Below, piece by piece: positions 1 through 11,255 of a stretch of DNA of 64,000 bases. The notes beneath the pieces are model-generated. The model did not search any database. It was not told the DNA's origin and saw only the letters and a program-made list of their open reading frames with translations. The stretch comes from Tipula vernalis. Its lineage: Eukaryota; Arthropoda; Insecta; Diptera; Tipulidae. Position 1 is the first letter of the stretch. Each line of letters starts with the position of its first letter. The translations under genes were made by a program, and so were the position numbers. The stretch lies in contig OY282560.1 in the NCBI GenBank assembly GCA_958295665.1, positions 95,705,930-95,769,929 on the forward strand, in the 5' to 3' direction.

Positions 1-1885
1 TGTCCTGGCCTTATGGTTTTAATTTTGGCTATAATTTTTAGGCTCAAACCTCTTGAACCGGCTATTTTTTTAATGTGTAGGTGCAGTGGTGAGAGCCCCA
101 GTATTCTCTCAAGGGCAGCTGTTGGACAAGTCCTCATTGCTCCAGTTGCACCCACACAGATTAACCTCTGAATCTTGTTCAGTATTCTCCGTGCACCAGT
201 CTGCCCCGTCTTTGGCCACCAAAAAACGCCGCGTAAGAGACATAGGTCTTATGATGGCCCGATAGAGCCAAACCAACATTTGTGGGCTTAGTCCCCACGT
301 TTTGCCAATCATTCTTTGGCAGATGAAGTAGGCCTTATTCGCGCCTTGTTTGTGATATGATTTAAGTGGGCATTCCATGTCAATTTCTGATCAAAGGGCT
401 ATCGGCCTGAGTTTTCCTCCGATTAGTAAAGAGAGTGCAGTTGACCTTGTTAGGATTTACCGTAAGGCTCACCTCCGTGCACCAATCATTTACTACTTCT
501 AGGGCTTGTTGCATTCTTTCCCCTACTGTATTTGTGAATTTGCCCCTAACCATCAAGACTAGGTCGTCTGCATAGGTAATGTTCGAGAAATCTAAATTTC
601 TCAGTCTGGTAAGTAATTGATCCATCACGATCAGCCACAATAAGGTAGAGAGAATACCTTCCTGGGGGCAACCCGTGGTGGCCGGTCTATACCCCTTGTT
701 AGTGATTGTTCCTGAATTACCTCGAAAATAGTATTATCAAAAGCTCCATGGATATCAATGAAGGAGCATAGTAATAATTCTTTATTCCGGAGCGTATCTT
801 CAATTTCCGATGTCAGATCGTGTAAAGCGGTTTCTGTTGAGTTCTCTGCTTGGTAGGCGTGCTGCCTAGAGCCTAGAGGGTTTCTTTGGAGAGTGTTGAA
901 TCTGATACAAAGACCCAGAATTTTCTCCATGGTTTTCAGTAAAAATGATGTGAGGCTAATAGGTCTATAAGACCTAATCTCCTCTGGGGATCTTTTTCCC
1001 GCTTTTGGGATAAAAATCAACCGAACCTCCCTCCAGCATTTTGGGACATATTCCAAGGTGTAGCTGGCTCTGAAGAGTATAGTAAGATAAGGCAGCAAAG
1101 TCTGCAGGTCTTGTTGTAAAAAGGCTGGGTATACGCAGTCCCCTCCCGGTGTTTTGAAAGGGCCGAATGATTTGACTGCCCAGCTTATCCGTTCCGGCGT
1201 AAAAAACTGCCTCGAGAACTCGTGAGCCCCCTTTGGAACCAGATACGGATGTACGCTACTTGCGTTGAATTCTTCCTGATCCCTCAGTACTACACATTCT
1301 GGGAAGCGACCTCTCACTAGACATTCCAGAGTCTCCTCCCTGGTTGTGGTTGTCTCTCCACTTGGTTTCCTTACAGATCCCAAGGGATTCCTATGCTCCA
1401 AGGAGATTGCCTTCTGGAGTCGACAAGCCATAGGTAATTTGTCTATTTTCTTACAGAAGTCTCTCCAGCTTAGTCTTTTGCTCTGCCTAAGAGTTATGTT
1501 GTATTGGGTAAGGGAATTCTGATAGGTAGTCCAATCGTTGGTCTTCTTAGCCCTATTAAAAAGTTTACGGACATTTCGTCTCATGTTTTCCAATTTTTGG
1601 TTCCACCAAGGAACATCCCTTGTGCCTTGGCGTGGTAGGCATTAATTATTGCCTCTGTAACGTCATTTGATAGTCTTGTCTGTAGACCAGCTAAGTTATC
1701 CAAAAGTCTGTCGTTAAAGACTGGCCAGTTAGTGCGTTTTGGTATCCTTAACATCAACTATCAGGATGCTTCTTTGGACACATGCCAGTCGAGAATTGGA
1801 CTGGAGGTACCCATGTCAGACAGGGTAAGATCCAGTACCTCTCTCCTAACCGCTAAGTTGTTACTAAGACAGAATTCAAGAAGTT
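1..1885 (-). pseudogene. LOA-type non-LTR retrotransposon, broken pol (copy A1)
   Basis: Remnant of a LINE-like retrotransposon polyprotein (endonuclease, reverse transcriptase, start of the connection domain). Read on the minus strand, the end of an APE-type endonuclease (EVLDLTL near 1840, then DWHVSKEAS) leads into a WWN linker and the RT. RT motifs seen are PISLTSFLLKTMEK, SFIDIHGAFDN (motif A) and YADDLVLMV (motif C, near 555-580). The frame is broken near 635-720 and again near 370. Residues LEKLLGLSPLH and the following helix run to base 1, so the RNase H and 3' end lie outside the window. The 5' side is truncated inside the endonuclease near 1885. It closely matches the copy at 47061-49301, so these are two members of one family. 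LOA is the clade I favour; R1/Jockey relatives are less likely. Confidence 0.85.
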
Positions 1886-1910
1886 GTGCAACTCATCACT
1901 GTTTGTTTGA

Positions 1911-1933
1911 TGAATAAATAAATAAATAAAACA
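1911..1933. repeat. (AAAT)n microsatellite
   Basis: Short run of AATA/AAAT units directly beside the truncated 5' end of the LOA copy and the start of dispersed repeat A. It may mark an old junction. Confidence 0.7.
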
Positions 1934-2665
1934 AAACATATTGTGATGATTATTAGTTTTGCATCGAATAAAAAAGAAAATTATTCTCTACTCAGTCAAT
2001 TCAATACTACGAAATATTCTATTCGTTATGCGAACATAGGGAAGAGTGAAACTAAGGAATGGAAGAGTAATTTTGTTTAGGTTGAGAATAAGGAAAATAA
2101 AAATTGTCATTTTACACCAAATTATCAATTAGTGTATTTCCTTGACAAATTTACAACAACAATTGCATAGGCTAAATCCCCGCAAGAATCACATTAACCC
2201 CAAAAAAAAAAATTGGGTTTAATTAAACATTATTCTAATTCTTGGTTATAATACCTGCCACCAGAGTCAGATTACGTACTATATTAAATTTATATTTTAT
2301 TTCGAAAGGTTGGCTTTTGTCAATTAAATCAAATTGGCTATTTTCTTGGAAAAAAAATAAACCCAAAATAATTCGAATTAAATTTTGGTCAACAAAATAC
2401 GCTTATTAACTCAATTCTCGATATAGACCAAAAAAAAAATAAATCAAAACAATTTTGCATTTTTAATAAAACTTGTACATTAAAATCCTATTCAACAATT
2501 ATTCACTAATTTTTAATTCAGCAGTGAACAGATCAAAACAAAAATGTATTTCTATTCTATTCAATAATTATTCGCTCATTATTCATTTGTTACTGAATAG
2601 TATTCAAGATTTTTTGGTTTACTATTCTGATCGACGAAGAGAAAAGAGAATTGGAAAATTCTCAT
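1934..2665 (+). repeat. Dispersed AT-rich repeat A, copy 1
   Basis: Non-coding segment that matches 10100-10645 in inverted orientation. Shared landmarks, in order, are a GATGATTATT start, a CAGTCAATTCAATACTACGA block, GGTGTAAAA-type and CTCAATTCTCGATATA blocks, the TTATTCACTAAT-type block and GAGAAAAGAGAATTGGAAAA at the far end. Copy 1 holds about 200 extra bases in the middle (about 2140-2395). No terminal inverted repeat or target duplication was identified, so the class is unknown. The reading frame visible inside it is AT-rich and resembles no protein. Confidence 0.7.
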
Positions 2666-2711
2666 TTAATGGTTCACATTTAGTTTCCTACAGAAAACGC
2701 GACAACCAACC

Positions 2712-3357
2712 CTACCATCTGTGAAGAAGTTCAAAACTTCAGGGTTCAACATCTCTTCACTCAGTCAGTCCTCTCTGAAGGGAATATCAGTAAGAAACCT
2801 TTCCTCAAAAGATGGTAATGGAATCATGTAGTCGATGGTACCAGGGATATCTTATACATTTTTTGGTATTGAAATTCTTATCTGGTGGTGACCAAATTGT
2901 ATTTTGTGGCTGTGAATGTGAAGTTGATATTTCGTTATTTACAGCCTCTATCGGAGATTCATTTTGAACCCCCATCGGGTATTGACTTTCTACCTCCATC
3001 GGAATACACGAAATAAATGAGTGTCCTGTATTACTACAGGTCCACATAGAAATGGATTTGAGCCTTATGGCTGCGCTCGTGGCCATTTGAGTGCCCAGAT
3101 TATCTAGGGGTATGAGATGAAAAAGAGCCTCCAAGGCCCGAGTGGGTGTACTCCTGAGTGCACCACTATAACACTAGGTGGAAGTTCTCTGAATTTTCAT
3201 GAGCAACTTTTGGTTAGCCATACTGTTTAAGGCTGGCCACCAAACAACAATCATATATAAAAATATGGGAGACCCCATCGTTTTTCAATATCGTTTTTAC
3301 AGGAGTATAGCGCTATAGTAGCTATCTTTACTCTTTCTAAAATATTCGGCTTCCAAC
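2712..3357 (-). pseudogene. LOA-type retrotransposon fragment (family B)
   Basis: Degenerate C-terminal part of a non-LTR pol protein. On the minus strand the region 3241-3330 gives KNDIEKRWGLPYFYI, the post-RT segment, and 2805-3134 gives PLDNLGTQMAT...IRLKSISMWTCSNTGHS. The latter matches the family B copy at 32562-32870 (PLDILGKQLAA, IRLKSILMWTCNNTGHS). Similarity continues to about 2712, where both copies read TGTGAAGAAGTT-like sequence before the RNase H domain. Frameshifts and stops are frequent. The right edge at 3357 is the insertion site of the hAT element that follows. Confidence 0.75.
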
Positions 3358-3432
3358 CAGGGCTTTGGAGTTGTACAATTTTTATGTTGCTCCGCTCCAG
3401 CTTCACTCCGGCACCACACTCCTGCTCCTGCT

Positions 3433-3515
3433 CCGATCCATGCTCCGCTCCATGCTCCGCTCCATGCTCCGCTCCATGCTCCGCTCCATGCTCCGATCCA
3501 TGCTTCGCTTCATGC
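3433..3515. repeat. 12-bp tandem repeat in the hAT subterminal region
   Basis: About seven copies of CATGCTCCGCTC with point variants. Related GCTCC motifs recur near the other end at 6290-6360. In hAT elements such subterminal repeats often bind transposase; that role is inferred here. The 'GAEHGAEH' reading frame across it is a by-product of the repeat. Confidence 0.85.
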
Positions 3516-3713
3516 TTCAAGTACAAAAGTATAAAAATTAGAAATTTGCAAAAGTTGAAATAAAAATTGTTTTTACTTTAAATGAAATAAATAAACTTTA
3601 TTTCAAATTGTAATTACATTTTATATATATGTATGTACTAATTACATATAAACAATATTAATTTTCGTTATTTTTGCTGAGCTGATGCTTGCTGAGAGTA
3701 AGTCTTCTTTCAT

Positions 3714-5719
3714 CTATTGCCTTAAATCATTCAATATTAATTTTAGAGCTGAAAATAGTCTCTCGACACTTGCTTGAGTAGTGGGCATACTGGATGCAAC
3801 TCGACATGCAGCTTGCATTCGTTCCGGATACTTATTAATTGCCTCGAAGACTGATTTAACTTTGAGTCTACCCATGCCCTCCATGACTTCGCAATCTTCA
3901 TTAAACAATCGTTCAAATGCTTCTTCGTTGGAATTGTGTATTTCTGATATTTTCCGGCGTTTTTCCTGCTTATCAACCTCTTTCTCAAAATCATCCTCTT
4001 CTGAAGAATTTATGCTTTTGGCACTGGCAGTGGTACAGTTATTTTCTTGACAATCTGATTCGACTGTTACGACTATTAATTGTTGTTCTTCACTCGGTTG
4101 TAATATATTGAAACGTCGAAGTATATTTTGTTTCTCAAGCCTTTGGGCAATATCTAAGAGTCCTTCTTTAGCTTTCCATTTTTACGATGCACTTAGTAAA
4201 ATCCTATAGCGTGGATCGACATAAACTCCAGCAAGGAAATGCGTGTTTTACAATTTCAAGTGCAATTAGACCAGCATTTTCTTGCGTTAATTTAGCGAGT
4301 TTATGCCACTCTTTCATAAAAATTCCTGGAGTTACATCTGCAGATTGAAGTTTTACTGTTGTACAGTTTGGCTTTGCCAAGAGTTCTTTCAGGTTTTTTA
4401 CTTTATCCCATTCACCTTTGGTTAACTTCAGCTCTCTTGTTCCTGCAGCAGCTACTTGTTCACAGTAAGATTGAAACACGAGAAGTCGATCAATCATTGC
4501 AAATGTTGAATCCCAACGAGTTACAGTATCTAGTGGTTGAGTTGATCCATGTAATTGAAGCAGAATACTGCGAATGTTTGGTGTTCGTAACTTAACAACG
4601 ACTTGTCGAATATTTCCCAAAAATTTAGTTGCATGCTCTTTCTTTAATCCATCCCAGATTGCCAACTGAAGTGTATGTATGCCACACCTCATCAATTGGA
4701 CGGATTGGAAACCCATTATTCAGCATTAGCATTATCAATTCTTTGGTAACCATGTTCCTCAATTTCTTCCTCTATCATAATTGATTCAGTACTAGTTCCG
4801 TTTATAATATTATTGTCCGAATTAGAATCTTCAGCGCAGCTGCTGAAATTCTTTACGGCGCACGTCATATTTGCTGCATTGTCAACGCAGATACTCAAAA
4901 TCTGCATTTTAGTGATATCGAATTTTTCTAAAATTGATTTCACTTGATTTTTCACATAAGACGAATCAGGTTTTCCTTTGGTATCGACAATGTCCAATGT
5001 TTTTATAACGACCTTATTTTTCTTTTCATCGTAGAACTGGATATTCACTGCGATAAAATTTCTATTTCCACGGGTTGCTGCGTCCATCTTCAGGTAGCCC
5101 ACCTTTTCTTTTAATAATTCCTTCAGATCAGCACGAACAGAATCAGCTGTACTGATAACCAAATGAGGAACTGCATCGTGTCCTGTCGAAATACCAAGCT
5201 TCTGAGCCATTTCACCCGCAATTTTTGGGAATCCCTTATTTTACAGTCTGAATGTAATGAGGGGTGTTGTACTCAAGAAAAACATTTCCAATAGACCTTC
5301 ACGGAAAGTATCAGCATCCATAGTAACTGTAACTTTTGAAGACTTCAAAAATGAATCAATTTTCGTTTGTTTCATTTTGTATTTCTTATTAGTTGATGGA
5401 TGCTCCGTCGTAAGTATTATTTCCTTCACAATAATGACCACTTCGCTTTTCCGTGGCAACTTTACCTTTATCTTCTTGGTCTTGCTTTTTCGTTAGAGAC
5501 ATATACATTTCCGGATGGTTACGTTTGACATGCCGCCAAAGATTAAATTTTTTCACGGTACTAGATTCATTGGCATTGAATTTAAAGTTGCATCGTTTGA
5601 GTTGGCCATTTACTTCATTTTCCACCTTATACATTGCCGACTTTCTCTCGTATTGTTAATTTCAAAGTTGTTTCTTAAATCCTCTTCCGTAAATCGGCTA
5701 TTTGGACGGCAGTTTTGCA
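3714..5719 (-). pseudogene. hAT transposase, degenerate
   Basis: Transposase of the enclosing hAT element; in active relatives it excises and reinserts the element. The reading begins near 5719 (MQNCRPNSRFTEEDL). It passes through a BED-type zinc finger remnant (WRHVKRNHPEMY, near 5510-5560; one of the usual cysteines is not visible) and then the catalytic RNase H-like domain (ATRGNRNFIAVNIQFYDE, then CVDNAANMT with the second conserved Asp). GIHTLQLAIWDGL and TVTRWDSTFAMIDRL belong to the inserted helical domain. It ends with the hAT dimerisation signature ASVERLFSALKLILNDLR at 3720-3780. At least one stop (near 5240) and several frameshifts (near 5610, 4716, 4200-4000) break it. It is inactive. 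Confidence 0.9.
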
Positions 5720-6031
5720 TTTTTATTTGTTTACAATATGGTTAAACTTACTTAAAACACCTAAAAAAACATTGTTACATTTACATATTAATAAAAATGT
5801 TTTTTTTTTACTTATAAAAATTTATTATAACAAAAACAAACAGTTTTATAACAATTAACCACAAAAAACTTATCATAACCTCAAAATTCACAAACACTCA
5901 ACAAAATTACATGAAAAGAAATACATAACCTTAAAGTATGTACTAGTTTAGTACATCTACTTTAGTACATTTAATAAACGTACTACATATGGATTTTTTT
6001 AATAAGCTGGAGCAGTGGAGCAATCAAAATT

Positions 6032-6281
6032 CTGTGGTCCCAAGGCAAAACCGCTTAAGTCAAATTTGATTATTTTTCTAGAGACGTAAAAAAAGTTGAA
6101 TATTAAATTCATTTTCGCTTATGCCGACTAAAGCTACTACGGCTTGAGACCACAGCCCTTGGCCACAAGGCTTTACCACTTAAGTCAAATTTAGTGGATT
6201 AGAAGAGAGCTAGAAAACGTTACACACTGAAAATTATTTTTGAATTAAGTTGACTTAAGCGATTTTGCCTTGTGACCACAT
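6032..6281. mobile_element. 250-bp MITE sharing ends with the 4.2-kb element at 21832
   Basis: Imperfect terminal inverted repeats: left CTGTGGTCCCAAGGCAAAAC, right complement ATGTGGTCACAAGGCAAAAT, both followed by CGCTTAAGTCAA-like sequence. It is flanked by 4-bp direct repeats AATT at 6028-6031 and 6282-6285. The end sequence and 4-bp duplication match the larger element at 21832-26077, so this is probably its non-autonomous relative. An internal GAGACCACAG...GGCCACAAGGC near 6153-6175 looks like a second pair of ends, suggesting a dimer. Confidence 0.8.
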
Positions 6282-6619
6282 AATTATTGTGCTCCGAGCT
6301 GTGCTCCAGCTCCGAGGAAAAACTTTTGCTCCGCGCTCGAGCTCCACGCTCCGCTCCAAATCCCTGCTTCCAACTAAGTTCCAACTAACATTTCTCGCAC
6401 ATACAATTTATTTTACTCCTTTAACAGTCCCTCTGTGATATTTTACCATCTAATACAATAATGTACTACTTCAAAAATTCATGCCTTAATATATTGCGTA
6501 TTTTCCGAGCGCAAAGCATAAATAATGCACATCATGTGAATCGAATGAGTTATAAATAATGAAAAGTTGTAAAACGGTAGGTTGAACCAGGAACCGTACA
6601 AATACAAAATTTACGTTAT

Positions 6620-7339
6620 ACCAAAGCATTCCTAGATATATAAGCCGTTAGGATAAAATTCGAACTTAATATAAGGGGGATAGAAAGACAAAAAAACACA
6701 AAAAAAAAATTCATACAAATCGTTTTTCTTAAATGAAAAATCTTACAAAAATGAATTTTGATTTCTACGTTATCAAGAAGAATAATTGATAAATATATGA
6801 TTTGAAAATCAATTAATAAAATCTTGTTTATGATGATGACGTCACACCTTTCGTTCATGTTTTTTTTTATAATAGAAAAACGTCGATAAATAGCAAAGAC
6901 GTTAAACTGAAGAGGAGAAACAAACTTTTTTTCTTTCTGTAAACAAACCATTTAGTTTTTCTTGTTGTTAAAAACGTGGTTGTGTGTAGTTTATTTATTT
7001 ATTTCTGGTCTATTGTATTTGAGAGTACTTGATAAATAGTAAGTAAGACCTTACGTCATTTATTTCATTTTTATAATTTTATACTAATTTTAATTATATT
7101 AATCAAATTACTAAATTTAAGTTATTGGTTTTAAAATATGTTATACTCAAAGGTTTGATTTAAATATAAACCTAAAAATATTTTCTAGTACGAGTATTTT
7201 TCGTTCATAAAATTGTATTCAAAAATTTTCAATTTTACATGGTTTCTTATGGGAAATCGTAAAATGTATCCCCCTTAAATTAAGCTTCTTTTAAAATTGG
7301 TCTGATGCTGACGGCTTGTATATTTAGGAATGCTTTGGT
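6620..7339. mobile_element. 720-bp MITE with long inverted repeats
   Basis: The left end ACCAAAGCATTCCTA is repeated in inverted orientation at the right end, and homology continues inward about 70 bases (TATAAGCCGT, then AAGGGGGATA). The interior is AT-rich and non-coding. A 3-bp TAT flanks each side but is too short to be sure it is the duplication. Superfamily unknown. Confidence 0.75.
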
Positions 7340-9253
7340 TATACACACTTATTTATTTACAATTATTGTTTCTAAACAAAAAGGATTTCGTTTTGCTTCT
7401 AGTTCTCCTTGATGTTTGTTTTATTGTTCCATCGATCCATACGAACAAAAAGAGTGTACGAGAAATTACCTTAATTATGGGTAGGTAGGGTAGCATCATG
7501 TGTATATGTGTGTGTACAACATTTCTGATTTTTATGTAATTGGGCGTAGCACATAAGGGATGAAAACGATTTATCCAAAAATTTATTAACAACAATTAAT
7601 AAATGAAAATAAAAAAATGTAATTTTACGTTATCAGATACGCAAATATGTTGTGGTGTGTATTTTAATCAAAAAGCCATTTCAATGTTGTTGTTTTTGGG
7701 TTAAAATCATTATATCAATAAAATTTGATATAATCAAACAACAAAAAAAAAAAATAAAGAGATAATAACAAAAAAAAAAAAAAATGTTTTAATTTATTTT
7801 TATAAAATGATTGTAAATGTTTTGACGTTTGATTGAAGATTTTTTTTTTTTGTATTTTTATGTTTACTCAACAGCATTGAGAAAATCGTTAAACAATTAT
7901 TGTGGTCTACACATGATTGTTGTTTTTAAAGTCTTTCTTTATTTTCAGAAAAATTCTTCTTATTCAATAATCCTCCAATTAATAAACTAAAAAATTAATT
8001 GGATGGAACGCTACTATCTCAACTTTAGAGCAGATAAAACAAACAAAAAATATTTTTGACGTTGCCTGCACAAAGAAAATTCTAATTAACGTTAAAATAA
8101 TATAGGATGTGCATTGAAAATGTTATAATTAACTTTTGACAGATTTTCGTCTTACGCAATTTGTAATCTTGTCTGACAGCTACTTATTTTATAAATACCC
8201 ATGATAACGAGAGCAACGAAATTTTATTTTTTGTTGCGTGTAGCGCTTGCCAAAAATTACATTATGTTGTACACTTGAAATGCGTAGAGATTTGGTATAG
8301 ACAAATTGATTGATAGGCAAGATTGCGTTATGGATCCATTAAATTTTAAAAGATGAATGTCCTACACACGTATAATTTTAATTTCAAAATAAAATACTTT
8401 CTCCTCTTTTTGAAGGAAAATAACAAACTATTTCCACTTAATTGATGCATTCTCATTTATCTTAATAAAAATATTTTATTTAAATTTATTTCATCTTTTG
8501 AGCAAAACAATATACAAACAAACAAAAAAAAAAAAATGAAAATTTAGTATTATTGCAATTTTAAAATGTAATAAAAATGTTACATTTTGATATATTTACG
8601 TATATTATAACTATCCAAATGAAAATTTTTTAAGCACTATGGAAATGAAAATAAATAACCAGATGTTTATTTTCTGCTCTGTATTTATATAGTTTCACCA
8701 AGTTTATACAGTCATAAAACTATATATATACATTATGTATAATATACATAAATTATGTTCTCGTATAATAAAATTCTTAATCCGTGCGATATACATATGA
8801 TTAATGTGTATTAGGAACAATTTGCTCTGACAGCGATCTGACAAAATTTCTTTTTTTCGGTAATAATTAGATCATTAAAATATCGTTATTTTAACGCCCG
8901 ACGTCTTTAAATATTTTGTCGTAATTTTCGACAGTTCATAAAAACATATTTATTTTGATTTTGAGCATAGTAATAAAATTTAAGATTAAATTAAGATACT
9001 AATAAAGTGTCAAGCTCAACACGTTTTTCGTATCAAATTTAAATAAAAATTTCATCAAGTTCTAATGTTTCTTCGTCATTCTTCTTAATAGTGTTATGAA
9101 TTAAGAATTCTACAAAATATCTGCGCTATCCTGAACTATTCAATGATTGACGAAGTATACATGTCCTCAAATTACAGGTCATTGAGGTGCAGTACAAATT
9201 CCCACTTTAGGGCTAAATACATGAAAACACCTGGTTTAATTCAGTATGAAATA
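7340..9253. other. AT-rich interval without recognised genes
   Basis: Poly-A and poly-T rich sequence with scattered TATA-like strings. I see no coding region, RNA gene or named repeat; the short open frames are those expected of AT-rich random sequence. Confidence 0.6.
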
Positions 9254-9912
9254 TAGTAGAAATCGGATAACACGAAATCGAACGAAACAATAAAATATTT
9301 CGTGTTTTCAGAATTTCGTGTTAAGCGAAAATAATATGAAAAAAACAGTGAAACTGCGAACAAGAGAATGTTCTTGTTATCCGATATTTCGTGTTAAGGT
9401 GAATTTATATTAACAGTTCCTTTCAGTTCCTACTCGTATCGTGTCAGACAAAAGAAACATTGTTACATGTACTTTTTATATGAGTACATATTTATATTAT
9501 CCATTCCTTTCCGTTCCTACTCGTACCGACACACACATATTGTTGAAAAGAATGTTGTCCCTGTTGTACGACTGAGCGCTCCAAGAGCGATCAATGATCA
9601 ATCACGGTGATGCTCTCTTATACCTCACCGTGATCATCACTTTATACCTTATTTCGTAAAAATAGCACGGAAAAAATGCGAACATTGTAATTTACTACAT
9701 GAAAAACAAATTAAAGAAAGCCGAAGATTTTTTTTTTTTTGCTTTATACTTCTGTTTCATGTTTTAACGTGCCATCTCAAACAAAATTTCTCGATTGCTC
9801 ACGCAAAGTACAACTGGGGTCTGATATCTGAAGGCGAAAAAATACGAAAGAATAGCGAAACAAACAAAAATTGTAAATTGCTACTAAAACATTTTTGTAT
9901 TTTTGTGTGTTA

Positions 9913-9968
9913 TCTTTACTCAAAAACATCTATAATTCCTAGAATTATAGATGTTTTTGTCTTTACTC
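9913..9968. repeat. 18-bp-arm hairpin flanked by 9-bp direct repeats
   Basis: Perfect arms CAAAAACATCTATAATTC and its complement are separated by CTA (9921-9959). TCTTTACTC stands on both sides (9913-9921 and 9960-9968). It could be a tiny foldback insertion or a templated repair scar. Confidence 0.8.
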
Positions 9969-10099
9969 TATAGTCTATACGTAACCCAAAGATACGAATA
10001 TATAATGATAATCAAGAAAATGCCTGAATTGAAAGAAAGGTACGGATAGTATAAATCAGCGTTTAAAATTACTCTTCAGTTTGTTTTTATTCCCTTTCT

Positions 10100-10645
10100 T
10101 CTAGTTTTAAATGAATTTTCCAATTCTCTTTTCTCTTCTTCGATCAAAATAGTAAACCAAAAATTCACGAATACTATTCAGTAACAAATGAATAATGAGC
10201 GAAGAAAAGAAATAAAATGAGAGAATCGATCTACTGAATAGAATAGAAATATATTTTGCTTCTGTTTCGTTCACTGCTGAATGAATAATTAATGAATAAT
10301 TTTTGAATAGTAATTAAATGTACAAGTTTTATTCAAGGTGTAAACTTGTTTTGATTTATTTTTGGGGCTATATCGAGAATTGAGTTCCAACAGTGATAAT
10401 TTTGGCCAAAAATTCAAATATTTTATGATAATTTGGTGTAAAACGACAAATTGTATTTTCCTTATGCGCAACTTAAACAAAATTAATCTTCCATTCTTTA
10501 GTTTCACTCTCCTCTTTGTTTGAATAACGAATAGAATATCTCGTAGTATTGAATTGACTGAGTAGAGAATATTTTTTCTTTTCTTCTTTGTTCGACGCAA
10601 AATAAATAATCATCAGAATACATATGTTTTGTTTTCTACTCACTA
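10100..10645 (-). repeat. Dispersed AT-rich repeat A, copy 2
   Basis: Inverted match to 1934-2665, lacking about 200 internal bases. It lies inside the TTA-flanked element. No coding capacity is recognised. Confidence 0.7.
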
Positions 10646-11255
10646 TTCAAATCGATCAGTTGTAAAAATTATTATTCGATGTGTAGAAAGGAAATAAGAA
10701 ATTTTACAGAGCGAGTTTTAAAACGCTGGTATAAATTGATGATGTCTGACACGATACGAGTAGGAACTGAAAGGAACCGATAGTATAAATCCACCTTTAT
10801 CCGTTTTCGTCTTAACAGAATTCCACTGTATTATTGTTCGCAAGTAGTAGTTGGTTATTGGCGTGCCGATAAAATTATTTCTTTAGATAATTACTTTGTT
10901 TTTGTTTTAAATGAAATTTTAAAGATCAGTCCGAATCGGGCCGATTTTATTTAGGAAATTAAACTACAGTCCAAATGATATGGCCAAAAAATCTTCAAGA
11001 CGTGATTTAATCTTAATATGTATGTTCTATATATTTGGTGTTGGAGGAGGAAAAAATTGATTTGATTGGTTGTGTAAGGGAAACCCAAAATTGGCAAATC
11101 TGGTTTTTCATTTATGGTATCGACCATTGGTACGAGTACGTGGTACGTACGTTGGCCCTTCCCATCACAAAATCTGATTCCAGCGTAACCTTAAGGCCGA
11201 AAAAATCCTGCACGCCATGAAATAATAGGTTTTATACTAGGAACTATTTATAATA

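Larger units (their letters stand above)
3358..6366 (-). mobile_element. hAT DNA transposon, 3.0 kb, with 8-bp target duplication
   Basis: The element begins CAGGGCTTTGGAG and ends with the complement, CTCC..AAATCCCTG, as expected for hAT elements. It is flanked by a perfect 8-bp direct repeat CTTCCAAC at 3350-3357 and 6367-6374, the hAT signature. Both subterminal regions are packed with GCTCCGCTCC-type motifs. A broken transposase gene lies on the minus strand, and a 250-bp MITE (6032-6281) has inserted near the right end. It sits inside the family B LOA fragment, so it is younger than that fragment. Confidence 0.92.
9397..10796. mobile_element. 1.4-kb element with ~50-bp inverted repeats and TTA duplication
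   Basis: The ends read AGGTGAATTTATATTA / AGGTGGATTTATACTA followed by GTTCCTTTCAGTTCCTACTC and CGTATCGTGTCAGAC in both arms. TTA is repeated at 9394-9396 and 10797-10799, consistent with PIF/Harbinger-type integration. It has no transposase. Inside it are a second degenerate pair of ends (near 9487 and 10055), a short hairpin and a copy of repeat A. A further left-end fragment occurs at 24925. Confidence 0.75.
9254..10828. mobile_element. pogo-like MITE split by another insertion
   Basis: The left part 9254-9396 begins TAGTAGAAATCGGATAACACG; the right part 10797-10828 ends with the complement of CAGTGGAATTCTGTTAAGACG. TA dinucleotides flank both sides (9252-9253 and 10829-10830), as for Tc1/mariner/pogo elements. 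The intact element would have been under 200 bp. It was split by the 1.4-kb element at 9397-10796. Confidence 0.6.

Noticed and set aside
3251..3526. Frame with GAEHGAEH repeats
   Set aside because: By-product of the 12-bp tandem array in the hAT element.
6616..6951. 111-codon frame on the minus strand
   Set aside because: Lies across a MITE end and is made of AT-rich codons.
9601..9634. CACGGTG and CACCGTG facing each other 30 bases apart, like a tiny RAG1-type element
   Set aside because: A 7-mer is expected several times in 64 kb; the flanking sequence does not match the RAG1-like transposon ends, so it is only a 10-bp hairpin.
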